Assembly: GCF_012163145.1 (NCBI RefSeq) | Contig: NZ_JAAVTX010000001.1 | Span: 682,001 to 746,000, forward strand | DNA: 64,000 nucleotides | Direction: 5' to 3' | Origin: Falsiroseomonas frigidaquae | Lineage (GTDB): Bacteria > Pseudomonadota > Alphaproteobacteria > Acetobacterales > Acetobacteraceae | Shown: positions 37,516 through 46,046 of the stretch, piece by piece | Position numbering within the stretch: the first letter of the stretch is position 1 | Layout of the letters: each line of letters opens with the position of its first letter | Notes under the pieces: generated by a model | Databases searched by the model: none | What the model was told of the DNA's origin: nothing | The model's input: the letters and a program-made list of their open reading frames with translations, nothing else | Translations under genes and position numbers: made by a program

Positions 37516-38196
37516 GTGGACCGACCGATGAACATCGACCTCATTCGCCGCAGCCCGTTCTTCGTCGTCGCCGGGGAAGCTGCGATGGCCCGCCTGCTCC
37601 GGCCGTCCTTCGCCCAGCAACTGCCGCGCGGCGCGGTGATGTTCGAGCAGGATGAGCAGGCGGATTTCCTCCACCTTGTCCTGGCCGGCTCCGTCGGCCT
37701 GGTCGCACGCGACGAGAGCGGCGCGGAGACGGTCGTCGAGATCTTCGGGGCGGGTGAGCTGTTCCTGGTGCCACCCGTCGTGCTGCAGCTGCCCTACCTC
37801 GCCTCCGCCACGGCGCTGACCGATGTCCGCGTCCTGATGATCCCGGCCGAGGCGTTCCGCGCGGGCATGGCGGAGGACCCCGCTTTGGCCCGCGCCACGG
37901 TCGAGCTGCTGGCGCGGCATTGGCGGCTGATGGTGGACCAGGTGGTGGACCTGAAGCTGCGGCCGGCCGAGCGCCGCGTCGCCCGCTTCCTGTCGCGGCG
38001 CGTGTCCGAGGAGGCGGGCGCCGGGTCGGCCGAACTGCCGGAACCGCGGACGGCAATCGCAGCCCGGCTGGGGATGACGCCGGAGACCCTGTCACGCACC
38101 CTGAAGGGCATGGAAGGCGATGGCCTGCTGCGCAGCGCCGGCAAGCGCATCGACGTGCCGGACCGCGACAGGCTGCTCAGGAACCAGAAGAAATGA
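37516..38196 (+). CDS. Crp/Fnr-family regulator, cysteine-free (DNR/NNR-like)
   Basis: A 226-residue regulator with an N-terminal cyclic-nucleotide-binding-like beta barrel (about 15-130), dimer helix and C-terminal winged HTH (EPRTAIAARLGMTPETLSRTLKGMEGDGLL). There are no cysteines at all, so it cannot bind the oxygen-sensing 4Fe-4S cluster of FNR. The DNR/NNR class, which senses NO through heme, is the best fit. The HTH motif ETLSRTL is compatible with TTGAT-N4-ATCAA recognition. GTG 37516 follows GGGAG by 7 nt. It is divergent from narK and probably activates that operon. Confidence 0.88.
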   Translation: MDRPMNIDLIRRSPFFVVAGEAAMARLLRPSFAQQLPRGAVMFEQDEQADFLHLVLAGSVGLVARDESGAETVVEIFGAGELFLVPPVVLQLPYLASATALTDVRVLMIPAEAFRAGMAEDPALARATVELLARHWRLMVDQVVDLKLRPAERRVARFLSRRVSEEAGAGSAELPEPRTAIAARLGMTPETLSRTLKGMEGDGLLRSAGKRIDVPDRDRLLRNQKK

Positions 38197-38220
38197 GCCT
38201 GAGCGTCGCCGGATGGTCGC

Positions 38221-40185
38221 TCAGCCGCGCCGGGCGGCGGCCTGGTCCTGCAGCCGGGCGATCACCTCCGCCGGCGTTGAATCCGGCGTGCCGCGCAGCG
38301 CGGCGAAGACTGCCTTCTTCGACCGCGAACGCCAACTTACCGGCAGCTTCGCCAGCATCGCGTGCAGGGCGGCGTAAGCCTCCTCCGTCCAGACACGCTC
38401 ATGCGCCAGCCGGGCCGGGCCGAAATCGAAGCGCTGGCCTGCCCTGCTCGGCTGCGCCGCGCGCAGGCCGGCGGTCGCCTGCTCATCCACCCCGGCATCG
38501 CGGATGACGACGCCGTAGTCGCGCGCCGCAGCTTCCGGAGTGACCCGCCCGGACCGCACATCGGCCAGCACCGCCTCGGCGGGGCGGGTGAAGGGGTCGC
38601 CGCGCCCGCCGCCGCCCGGCGAGACAATCCGCACCACCCCGCCCGGCGGCAGGTTGAACAGATCCGTGTTTCGCAGGTCGTGTTCCGCCGGGGTGCCGGG
38701 ATTCAGCGCGAATGTGCTCGCCGCGCCGGGCCGGCCGCCGAGCGTGCCCCAGGGCTGGAATACGGACCGGTCGCGGTTGCGCGCGGTGACGACGGCATCC
38801 GGCGCATCCGTGGTGAACTCCAGCACGGTGGCCATGCCGCCGCGATGTGCCCCGGCGCCGCCGCTATCCGGCATCAAGCCGTAGCGCAGCACGCGCACCG
38901 GCGCCTCGGATTCCGTGATCTCGATCGGGCTGTTCTTGAGGTAGGCGGCATCGGCGCCGGAGCCATCGGTGCCGTCGCGATGCGGCATGCCGCCGCCACC
39001 GCCGACGATCGGCGCCACCGCCACGATGGAACGCTTGCCCGTGCGGCGGTTCTCGCCGGAGATGTTGATGATGGAGGAGGACCCGGCCGGCGCGGCGGGC
39101 AGCCGTTCCGGCGCCGCCTGCACGAAGGCGCCGAATACCAGGCTGCGCAGCCGCGCGCAGGTCAGGCTGCGCATGCCGACGGCGGCCGGATGCTGCGGGT
39201 TCACCACGCTGCCTTCCGGCAGGATGCAGGTGAAGGGCCGCGTCGTGCCGAAATTCAGCATGATCTTCGGGCTGAGCGCCGACAGCACGTAATAGACGCC
39301 GACCATCACCAGCGAATGCCGCGCATGTCCGCCGGTCGGCACGTTCATGGATGACAGCGTCTGCGGATCGGTGCCGGTGAAGTCCAGCACGGCGGAATCG
39401 CCGGTGATCCGCAGCGTCAGCTTCAGCCGCAGCGGGTCGCCATCCGGCCCGTCCTCGTCGCAATAATCGGCGAAGGCGTATTCGCCATCCGGCAGCCCGG
39501 CCAGCACGGCGCGCGCCTGCGCCTCGCCATAGTCCAGCAGGTCCGCCATGCCATCGACCAGCGTCTCAACCCCGAAGCGCCGCACCAGGTCCAGGATGCG
39601 CCGCTCGCCGGTGTTCACCGCGGCGATCAGCGCCTTCAGGTCGCCCCAGTTCTGGTCGGGCACGCGGACATTGGCGAGGATGACGCGCAGCAGCTTCTCG
39701 TCCAGCACGCCTTCATGGAACAGCTTCGACGGCGGCACGCGGATGCCTTCCTGGTGCACTTCCGTCAGCGTGCGCGACAGGCTCGCCGGCACCGCGCCGC
39801 CGACATCGACATTGTGGATGTGGCCGCCGGCGAAGGCGATGATGCGACCCTCATGGAACACCGGCTTCCACATGTTGGTGTCCGGCGAATGCGTCGCGAG
39901 GTAGCCGGAATAGGGATCGTTGGTCATCGCGATGTCGCCCGGCGCGTAGCCGCCGGGCACCAGGCCGATCGCCGCCTCGTAATCCACGCCGGGATACCAG
40001 GTAGCGCCGAGGTCCAGCGGTACGGCGCAGGTCTTGCCCTGCGCGTCGAGAAACTGGACCGTGAAATCCTCCGTCTCCTTGACGAAGGTGGAATGCGCGG
40101 TGCGATACAGCGTCGTCGCCATGCTTTCGGCGGCCGCGCGGCAATGGTTGCGCAGCACCTGCAGCGTGATGGGGTCGGTGCGCAT
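38221..40185 (-). CDS. hyuB: Hydantoinase B/oxoprolinase-family protein (HyuB)
   Basis: A 654-residue HyuB subunit of an ATP-dependent hydantoinase/5-oxoprolinase. Recognisable elements include MTNDPYSGYLATHSPDTNMWKPVF, FAGGHIHNVDVGGA, HQEGIRVPPSKLF, SPGGGGRGDPFTRP and AARDYGVV. The start codon overlaps the hyuA stop (TGATG). With HyuA it opens cyclic ureides or lactams (hydantoins, N-methylhydantoin, 5-oxoproline, acetophenone-carboxylase relatives) using ATP. Last gene of the leftward five-gene unit. Confidence 0.92.
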   Translation of the reverse strand: MRTDPITLQVLRNHCRAAAESMATTLYRTAHSTFVKETEDFTVQFLDAQGKTCAVPLDLGATWYPGVDYEAAIGLVPGGYAPGDIAMTNDPYSGYLATHSPDTNMWKPVFHEGRIIAFAGGHIHNVDVGGAVPASLSRTLTEVHQEGIRVPPSKLFHEGVLDEKLLRVILANVRVPDQNWGDLKALIAAVNTGERRILDLVRRFGVETLVDGMADLLDYGEAQARAVLAGLPDGEYAFADYCDEDGPDGDPLRLKLTLRITGDSAVLDFTGTDPQTLSSMNVPTGGHARHSLVMVGVYYVLSALSPKIMLNFGTTRPFTCILPEGSVVNPQHPAAVGMRSLTCARLRSLVFGAFVQAAPERLPAAPAGSSSIINISGENRRTGKRSIVAVAPIVGGGGGMPHRDGTDGSGADAAYLKNSPIEITESEAPVRVLRYGLMPDSGGAGAHRGGMATVLEFTTDAPDAVVTARNRDRSVFQPWGTLGGRPGAASTFALNPGTPAEHDLRNTDLFNLPPGGVVRIVSPGGGGRGDPFTRPAEAVLADVRSGRVTPEAAARDYGVVIRDAGVDEQATAGLRAAQPSRAGQRFDFGPARLAHERVWTEEAYAALHAMLAKLPVSWRSRSKKAVFAALRGTPDSTPAEVIARLQDQAAARRG

Positions 40186-42218
40186 CAGATCGTCTCCATC
40201 ACGAGGTTGCCCTGGGCATCGGCGCGTACCTGCCAGCCGGTGGGGACCAGCACGGTGCAATCGGATTGCGTGACCACGGCCGGGCCTTTGAGTCGCGCTC
40301 CGGCGCCCAGCGCCTCGCGCCGGTACAGGCCCGCATCATGCCAGGCGCCGGCCAGCCGCAGCGGGATGGTGGCCTCGGGCACCGCCTCGGCTTCGCTCAC
40401 GGTGTCGTCGCGTACCGGCAAAGGCGGCGCACGGCGCAGCGCGGCGGCGCGCAGGCCGACCACTTCCACCGGCGCTTCCGGATCGCAATGGCCGAAGGCA
40501 TCCTTGTGCGCGGCGTGGAACAGCGCTGCGAGATCGGCGGCGGTGCCCTGTTCCCGCCAGGTCGCGGGCAGCGGCACCGGCACCTCGAAGGACTGGCCCT
40601 GGTAGCGCAGATCGGCGCCGAGGCTGATGGTGGAGTCCCCGTCGCCGCCCATCTCCTCCAGCGTCGTCCGCGCCTCCCGCGCCAGCGCGTCGAAGGTCTC
40701 GTGCAGCAGGGGCAGCGCCGGTTCGGCCAGTGGCAGCAGCAGGCTGCGCATGGTGTCGCGGCGCAGATCGGCGGCCAGCGCACCCAGCGCGCAGAGCGTG
40801 CCCGGCACCGCCGGCACCAGCACGCGGCGGATGCCCGCAGCCTCCGCCAGCAAGGCGCCGAGCATCGGGCCGGCGCCGCCGAAGGGCATCAGGGTCAGCT
40901 CGCTGGCATGCGCGCCGGCACGCGCCAGCAGCTTGTCGATCTCCACCAGCATGCCGCTGATCGCGACCCGCAGCACACCCTCCGCCACCGCCGGCACATC
41001 GAGCCCGAGACGCTCAGCGATCGGCAGCGCGGCGGCTTCGGCCAAGGCGCGGTCCGGCGCGATGGCGCCGAAGCCGAGCTGCCCCTGGCCGAGGATGCCA
41101 CACAGCAGCGCCGCATCCGTCACGGTGAAATGGTTGCCGCCACGGCCGAAGCAGGCCGGGCCGGGGGTGGAGCCGGCGCTCTCCGGGCCGACCTGCAGCA
41201 CGCCATGCGCATCGACCCGCGCAATCGAGCCACCACCCTGGCCGGAGGAAATCACCGCGACGGTGGGGATCGCCAGCGGGAACTCGCCGATCGCCTGGCC
41301 GCTGCCGAAGGAGGGCGCGCCATCTTCCAGCAGCGCGACGTCGGCGCTGGTGCCACCGATATCCAGCGTCAGCACCAGCTTCTCGCCCGCCGCACGCGCC
41401 ACCACGCCGGCGCCGACGACGCCCGACGCGGTGCCGGACAGCAGCATGCCGACGCAATCCCGCCGCCCGCGCTGCGCCGTCATGGTGCCGCCGGCCGAGG
41501 TGGTGAGCAGCAGCGGCGCGGCGATGCCGGCGGCGGTCAACTGGCCCTGCACGCGCTCCAGATAGCCGGCGATGCGCGGATGCACATAGGCGTTCAGCAC
41601 GGAGGTGGTGGTGCGCTCATATTCACGGATCGCCGGCCACACCTCGCTGCCACGGAAGATGAAGAGCTGCGGCGCGATCTCACTGATCATCGCGGCGACC
41701 GCATCCTCATGCGCCGCATTGCGCCATGCATGCAGGAAGGAGACGACGACGCCCTCGCAGCCCTGCGCCAGCGCGGCGTCCAGCGCGGCGGCGACGGAGG
41801 CGCGGTCGGGCGGCGTCAGCGTATGGCCTTCGGCATCCATCCGCTCGGTGATGCCGAAGACGGATTCGCGCGGCACCAGCGGTGCGGGGCGCTCGCAGAA
41901 CAGGCTGTAGGGATCCGGCATCCGCAGCCGCGCCAGTTCCAGCATGTCCGTGAAGCCGGCGGTGGTGAACAGCGCCAGCTTCGCGCCGCGGCGCTGGATG
42001 ATGGTGTTCACGCCGACCGTGGTGCCGTGCACGAAACGCTCGACCTGCGCCGGCACCAGCCCTTCCGTGGCCAGCCGGCGCAGGCCGGTGGCGACATCCT
42101 GGCCAGGCTCCGCCGGCGTGGTCAGCACCTTCAGGGTCTCCAGCCGTCCGGTTCCGGTCTCCAGCGCGACGAAATCCGCGAAGGTGCCACCAATATCAAC
42201 GCCGATGCGCCAAGCCAT
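40185..42218 (-). CDS. hyuA: Hydantoinase A/oxoprolinase-family protein (HyuA)
   Basis: A 677-residue ATPase subunit with the actin-like phosphate loop RIGVDIGGTFADFVAL at residues 4-19 and a second LDIGGTSADVALL loop near 290. Other family motifs are HGTTVGVNTIIQRRG and YERTTTSVLNAYVHP. The start at 42218 is preceded by AAAGG. It pairs with HyuB, and 89 bp separate it from the upstream dehydrogenase gene. The exact cyclic amide is unknown; N-methylhydantoin is a natural guess given the sarcosine-type dehydrogenase encoded upstream. Confidence 0.92.
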   Translation of the reverse strand: MAWRIGVDIGGTFADFVALETGTGRLETLKVLTTPAEPGQDVATGLRRLATEGLVPAQVERFVHGTTVGVNTIIQRRGAKLALFTTAGFTDMLELARLRMPDPYSLFCERPAPLVPRESVFGITERMDAEGHTLTPPDRASVAAALDAALAQGCEGVVVSFLHAWRNAAHEDAVAAMISEIAPQLFIFRGSEVWPAIREYERTTTSVLNAYVHPRIAGYLERVQGQLTAAGIAAPLLLTTSAGGTMTAQRGRRDCVGMLLSGTASGVVGAGVVARAAGEKLVLTLDIGGTSADVALLEDGAPSFGSGQAIGEFPLAIPTVAVISSGQGGGSIARVDAHGVLQVGPESAGSTPGPACFGRGGNHFTVTDAALLCGILGQGQLGFGAIAPDRALAEAAALPIAERLGLDVPAVAEGVLRVAISGMLVEIDKLLARAGAHASELTLMPFGGAGPMLGALLAEAAGIRRVLVPAVPGTLCALGALAADLRRDTMRSLLLPLAEPALPLLHETFDALAREARTTLEEMGGDGDSTISLGADLRYQGQSFEVPVPLPATWREQGTAADLAALFHAAHKDAFGHCDPEAPVEVVGLRAAALRRAPPLPVRDDTVSEAEAVPEATIPLRLAGAWHDAGLYRREALGAGARLKGPAVVTQSDCTVLVPTGWQVRADAQGNLVMETI

Positions 42219-42307
42219 CTTCTGCCTTTCCGTCACGTCGCGCGGAGAATCCGCCATGTTCCCGGCGCGTGCCAGACGGTGAATCCGGCGTCGCGCATAA
42301 GGCTGGC

Positions 42308-43426
42308 TTATGGGGTGGTTTGGAAACGCCGGATGGACAGCGGCTCCAGCGGCACATCCGTCCTGCCATCCAGCACCAGTTCGCTGAGGATGGCGCCGAT
42401 TGCCGGGCCGAGCTGGAAGCCGTGGCCGGAAAAGCCGAAGGCGTGGAACAGGCCCGGCGTGGTGCTGCTGGGACCGACGACCGGGATGCCATCCGGCATC
42501 ATGCCGTCGATGCCGCTCCAGCTTCGGATGACGGAGACACCGGCCAGCGAAGGCACGATCTCCACCGCCTTGCGCATCGCCGCCAGCGTCGCCTCCGGCG
42601 TGGCGCGGGAGAAGGGCACCGCGGGATCGCCGGTGCCGCGGCCGCCGCCGAAGATGACATTGCCGCGCGGGATCTGGCGCAGGTAGATGCCGCCACCCGC
42701 GACGCCGATATTGGGGCGGATGAAATAGGGGATCGGCTCCGTGACGCCCATGTTGGGCGTGTGCGGGCGCACCGGCACCGGCTCGCCGAACCATTCGGCG
42801 ACCTGGCCGCCCCAGAAGCCGGCGGTGTTCACCAACGTGTCGGCGTGGAACACCGCATCCCCCGCCTCCACCACGAAGCGGCCATTCTCATGCCGGCAGG
42901 CGGTGACCTGGATCTGCTCGCGGATCGCCGCACCCGCCGCGCGGGCCGCCTGGGCCAGCGCCGGGGACAGCAGGCGCGGATTGGCCGAGCCATCCTCCGG
43001 CGCGAAGGACGCCGCGACGACGGAGGCGCCGAGCCAGGGATAGTCCCGATGCAGCGTCGCGCGATCCAGGAAGCGCACCGGAAGCTGGTAGTCGCGCGCC
43101 ACGTCCAGATAGGCGACGAGGTCGGCCTCATCCGCCGCGCTGCGGGCGAGCTTCAGATGGCCGGTGGCGACGAATTCGCAATCCGTGCCGAGCAGCCGCG
43201 GCAGATCCTGCCAGATAGCATGCGACCGCTTGGCGATCGGCAGCTCCGCCGGGTGGCGGCCCTGCTGGCGCACGCCGCCGTAATTCGCACCGGAGGCCTG
43301 GGACCCGACCAGCCCGCGCTCCAGCAGCACCACCTTGGCGCCGCGCAGCGCCAGATGCAGCGCCGTGGAACAGCCCGCGCCGCCGCCGCCGATGACGAGA
43401 ACCTCGGTCTCCACCACGCCGCTCAT
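42308..43426 (-). CDS. FAD-dependent dehydrogenase subunit, HcnC/sarcosine-oxidase-beta-like
   Basis: A 372-residue DAO-superfamily flavoprotein. It has the N-terminal VLVIGGGGAGCSTALHLALRG Rossmann site, and C-terminal SGIDGMMPDGIPVVGPSSTTPGLFHAFGFSGHG, characteristic of SoxB/HcnC/nopaline-oxidase B subunits. It is the amine-oxidising subunit of a three-part enzyme whose other parts are the two upstream genes. Start and stop overlap with the neighbour by ATGA. Candidates for the substrate are D-hydroxyproline, sarcosine, opines or related imino acids. Confidence 0.87.
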   Translation of the reverse strand: MSGVVETEVLVIGGGGAGCSTALHLALRGAKVVLLERGLVGSQASGANYGGVRQQGRHPAELPIAKRSHAIWQDLPRLLGTDCEFVATGHLKLARSAADEADLVAYLDVARDYQLPVRFLDRATLHRDYPWLGASVVAASFAPEDGSANPRLLSPALAQAARAAGAAIREQIQVTACRHENGRFVVEAGDAVFHADTLVNTAGFWGGQVAEWFGEPVPVRPHTPNMGVTEPIPYFIRPNIGVAGGGIYLRQIPRGNVIFGGGRGTGDPAVPFSRATPEATLAAMRKAVEIVPSLAGVSVIRSWSGIDGMMPDGIPVVGPSSTTPGLFHAFGFSGHGFQLGPAIGAILSELVLDGRTDVPLEPLSIRRFQTTP

Positions 43427-44817
43427 GGCGTCCCCGCCGGAATCGGCATCGGCATGGGTAGCGGCTTCACCGGAGCCTGGCCGCGCAGCCGGCCGACCTC
43501 CGTGACGTCGCAGCCCAGGGCATCGGCCAGCACCGCCGACGCCGCCGCGCCGCAGATGCGGCCCTGGCAACGCCCCATGCCGATGCGGGTGAAGGCCTTG
43601 GCGCGGTTCACCTCCGGCGCCGCGCCGGTCGCCGCATCGGCGCGCGCCGCCTGGCGCAGCTCCCCGGCCCGCACCGCCTCGCAGCGGCACAGGATGGTCG
43701 CGTCGGGCATCGTGGCGGCGAGGCGCGCGGGAAAGGGAAAGGCGCGGTCCAGCGCCGCGCGGAACCGCGCCTGCGCGTGCAGCCGGCGGTCCAGCCGTGT
43801 GGCCAGTTCGACATCGGCCTTCATGCCCGCATCCTCCTGCAAGGCAAGCGCCGCGCGGGCGCCGGCCATTTCCGCCACATCGGCGCCGCCGATGCCCGCG
43901 CCGTCGCCGGCCAGGTAAAGCCCCGGCACCGCGCTGCGCCCGGCCGCATCGCGCTGCGGCACCCAGAGATGCGACGGCGCATCGAAGCGCATCGGCACGC
44001 CCGCCAGATCGGCAAGCTGCGTCTCCGGCCGCACACCCCAGCCGAGCGCCAGGGCATCGCAATCCAGGCGCTGCTCCACCCCGGATGCGTCGCGCCAGCG
44101 CAGGCCGGTGACGCCGTCCTCGCCCTCGATCGCGATCGGCGTGGCGCCTTCGCGGACCAGGATGCCTGCGGCGCGCAGGCGGGCGACGTACCAGGCGCCC
44201 TTCGCCAGCGTCGCCGCGCCGTCGCGCAGCCCGGCCAGCGCGTGCAGCTTCGTTCGCCACGGCGTGGTGTCGATCACCGCGGCAATTCCGGCGCCGGACT
44301 TCATGTATTGATAGGCCACCAGCCACAGCAGCGGCCCGCTGCCGACGAAGGCGACGCGGCGGCCGATGGCGCAGCCCTGCGTCTTCAGCGCGATCTGCGC
44401 CGCGCCCATGGCGGTGACGCCCGGCAGGGTCCAGCCCGGGATGGGGATCACGCGGTCCATGGCACCGGTGCACAGGATGGCGGCGTCGAAGCCGAGCTGC
44501 TCGACCGCGCCATCCCTCACCGTATCGAGCCGGCCCGGATCAAGCAGGCCCGGCTGGATGTTCCAGACCAGCGTCTCCGGCCGCCAATCAACCTGCGGCT
44601 TCAGCGCATCCAGCGTCGCATGCAGCGCGGCGGCGCGGCCGCCCTCCCACCCGTACAGCGCCTTGGGCGTGCGGTGAAAGCCGGCGGGCGGGCGCTGGTA
44701 GATGCGGCCGCCACCATCCGGCGCCTCGTCGATCCAGACCGGGCGCAGACCGGCGCGGACCAGCTGTTCCACGGCGCGCACCCCGGCGGGGCCGGCTCCG
44801 ACCACGGCGACCCTCAT
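43423..44817 (-). CDS. NAD(P)/FAD-dependent dehydrogenase subunit with BFD-like iron-sulfur domain, HcnB-like
   Basis: A 464-residue pyridine-nucleotide-disulfide-oxidoreductase-like subunit. It begins RVAVVGAGPAGVRAVEQLVRAG (FAD site); a second dinucleotide motif, RRVAFVGSGPLLWLVA, follows near residue 150, and VPGLYLAGDGAGIGGADVAEM near 310. The C-terminus carries four cysteines, CRCEAV and then GMGRCQGRICG, of the BFD-like 2Fe-2S domain. This is the arrangement of HcnB and of opine oxidase A subunits. It overlaps both neighbours by ATGA. Confidence 0.88.
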   Translation of the reverse strand: MRVAVVGAGPAGVRAVEQLVRAGLRPVWIDEAPDGGGRIYQRPPAGFHRTPKALYGWEGGRAAALHATLDALKPQVDWRPETLVWNIQPGLLDPGRLDTVRDGAVEQLGFDAAILCTGAMDRVIPIPGWTLPGVTAMGAAQIALKTQGCAIGRRVAFVGSGPLLWLVAYQYMKSGAGIAAVIDTTPWRTKLHALAGLRDGAATLAKGAWYVARLRAAGILVREGATPIAIEGEDGVTGLRWRDASGVEQRLDCDALALGWGVRPETQLADLAGVPMRFDAPSHLWVPQRDAAGRSAVPGLYLAGDGAGIGGADVAEMAGARAALALQEDAGMKADVELATRLDRRLHAQARFRAALDRAFPFPARLAATMPDATILCRCEAVRAGELRQAARADAATGAAPEVNRAKAFTRIGMGRCQGRICGAAASAVLADALGCDVTEVGRLRGQAPVKPLPMPMPIPAGTP

Positions 44818-45107
44818 GCGCGGCGCACCCGCATGCCGGGTTGCAGCAAAGTGGTGCAGGCGCGGACGCGACCGCTGCCCTCCAGCACCACGCGGCAATC
44901 CTGGCAGGCGCCCATCAGGCAGAAGCCGGCGCGGTGGCCATCGCCGAATTCGCTTTCCCGCAGGAAGGCCCCGTCGCCGGCGAGGATGGCGGTCAGCAAC
45001 GTATCGCCCTGGCGCGCGGTCATCGCGCGGTCCTCGAAGGTGAAGCTGATTTCGGGGCGGTCCTGATCGACCAGTCGCACCAACCGCAAGGCCACCTCCT
45101 GCCGCAT
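44814..45107 (-). CDS. Small 2Fe-2S subunit, HcnA-like
   Basis: A 97-residue ferredoxin-like protein resembling the N-terminal domain of sarcosine oxidase alpha. The cluster-binding pattern is GFCLMGACQDCRV and, further on, a cysteine in RVRACTT. It passes electrons between the two flavoprotein subunits encoded downstream. The ATG at 45107 has a poor ribosome site, whereas CAGGAGG lies just inside the gene, so a TTG or GTG start 6-9 codons later is possible. First gene of the leftward operon. Confidence 0.85.
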   Translation of the reverse strand: MRQEVALRLVRLVDQDRPEISFTFEDRAMTARQGDTLLTAILAGDGAFLRESEFGDGHRAGFCLMGACQDCRVVLEGSGRVRACTTLLQPGMRVRRA

Positions 45108-45134
45108 CGGCGCCGATCGTAGTTTCTGTCAGAC

Positions 45135-45156
45135 GGAAAGAAAAGCTTCTCTTTTC
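45135..45156. promoter_or_regulatory. 22-bp imperfect palindrome, candidate IclR operator
   Basis: A near-perfect 22-bp palindrome (9 of 11 base pairs match) centred on AAGCTT at 45143-45148, with outer arms GGAAAGA and TCTTTTCC. It lies in the gap between the leftward HcnA-type operon (start 45107) and the rightward IclR gene (about 45204), where a regulator site is expected. Confidence 0.5.
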
Positions 45157-45168
45157 CATCATGTGGAA
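45154..45168. promoter_or_regulatory. TTCCA-N5-TGGAA inverted repeat
   Basis: Perfect 5-bp arms, TTCCA and TGGAA, around TCATG, partly overlapping the 22-bp palindrome at 45135-45156. The TGGAA/TTCCA arms resemble half-sites known for E. coli IclR. A second operator half or a promoter element in the divergent region is likely. Confidence 0.4.
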
Positions 45169-45203
45169 TTATATCCGAGGAGCCCAGACCGTGGATCGCA
45201 TTC

Positions 45204-46046
45204 TTGGACCACCCCGAAACGCTCACGCCCGAACCGCAGCCTGACGCAACGGCCACCTCCAGCATTCAGGTGCTGGACCGCGTCGTGCGGCTGCTGGAGC
45301 GGCTGGGCGAGGCGGGCGATGGCGGGGAGCAGCTTTCGCGGCTGGCCACCGGCCTCGGCCTCTCGGCCTCCACCGTGCACCGGCTGCTGGCGGCGCTGGA
45401 ACAGCATGGCTGGGTGGACCGCGAGGAAGCGACGCGCCGCCACCGCCTGGGCACGCGGCTGATTGCGCTGGCCGGGCGCGCGGCGGATGGCAGCGGGCTT
45501 CGGCGGCTGTGCCGTCCGGCCCTGCTGCGGATCGCCGCCGAGACGCAGGAGACCACCTTCCTGATCGTCCGCAGCGGCCTGAACGCCGTGGTCGTGGACC
45601 GGCAGGAAGGCAGCTACGTGATCGAGAGCCTGACCCAGGGCACCGGCGGGCTGCTGCCGCTCGGCATCGGCTCCGGCAGCCTGGCGATCCTGGCCTGCCA
45701 GCCGGCGGCGGAGGTCGAGGCCATCCTGGCCGCCAATGCGCCGCGCTACCGCGAATACGGCACCACCGTGGAAGCGGTTCGCGGCAGCCTCGGCGGCATC
45801 CGGGAACAGGGCTACATGCTGGCCAACGGATCGCTGATCCAGGGCCTGTCGGTGATCGCCATGCCGATCCGCCCGCCCGGGCGCGACGTGACCGCGGCGA
45901 TCGCCATCAACTTCATCACCACCCGGCTTGAGCCCGCCAACCGCCAGGCGTGGCTCACCCTGCTGAAGCAGGAAGTCCAATCCATCGAAGCGGGCATGAG
46001 CCTGCCGCCCCGCCGCACACGGCATTCCAGAAACGGAGAAACATGA
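45204..46046 (+). CDS. IclR-family transcriptional regulator
   Basis: A 280-residue regulator, with HTH IQVLDRVVRLLERL ... LSRLATGLGLSASTVHRLLAALEQHGWV (about 21-72) and a C-terminal IclR effector domain (QGYMLANGSLIQGLSVIAMPI). The only plausible in-frame start is TTG 45204, which lacks a close ribosome site. A well-placed AGGAG lies before GTG 45191 in another frame (see findings). It is divergent from the dehydrogenase-hydantoinase operon, its probable target, and its stop overlaps the Bug gene start. Confidence 0.88.
   Translation: MDHPETLTPEPQPDATATSSIQVLDRVVRLLERLGEAGDGGEQLSRLATGLGLSASTVHRLLAALEQHGWVDREEATRRHRLGTRLIALAGRAADGSGLRRLCRPALLRIAAETQETTFLIVRSGLNAVVVDRQEGSYVIESLTQGTGGLLPLGIGSGSLAILACQPAAEVEAILAANAPRYREYGTTVEAVRGSLGGIREQGYMLANGSLIQGLSVIAMPIRPPGRDVTAAIAINFITTRLEPANRQAWLTLLKQEVQSIEAGMSLPPRRTRHSRNGET

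Noticed and set aside
40266-42686. 806-codon open frame on the + strand
   Set aside because: Antisense to hyuA and the following dehydrogenase gene, with no recognisable protein features.
42427-44473. Apparent fusion of the HcnB- and HcnC-type subunits in a single 721-codon frame
   Set aside because: The upstream part of that frame is a shadow of the HcnB-like gene in another frame; the true genes overlap only by ATGA at 43423-43426.
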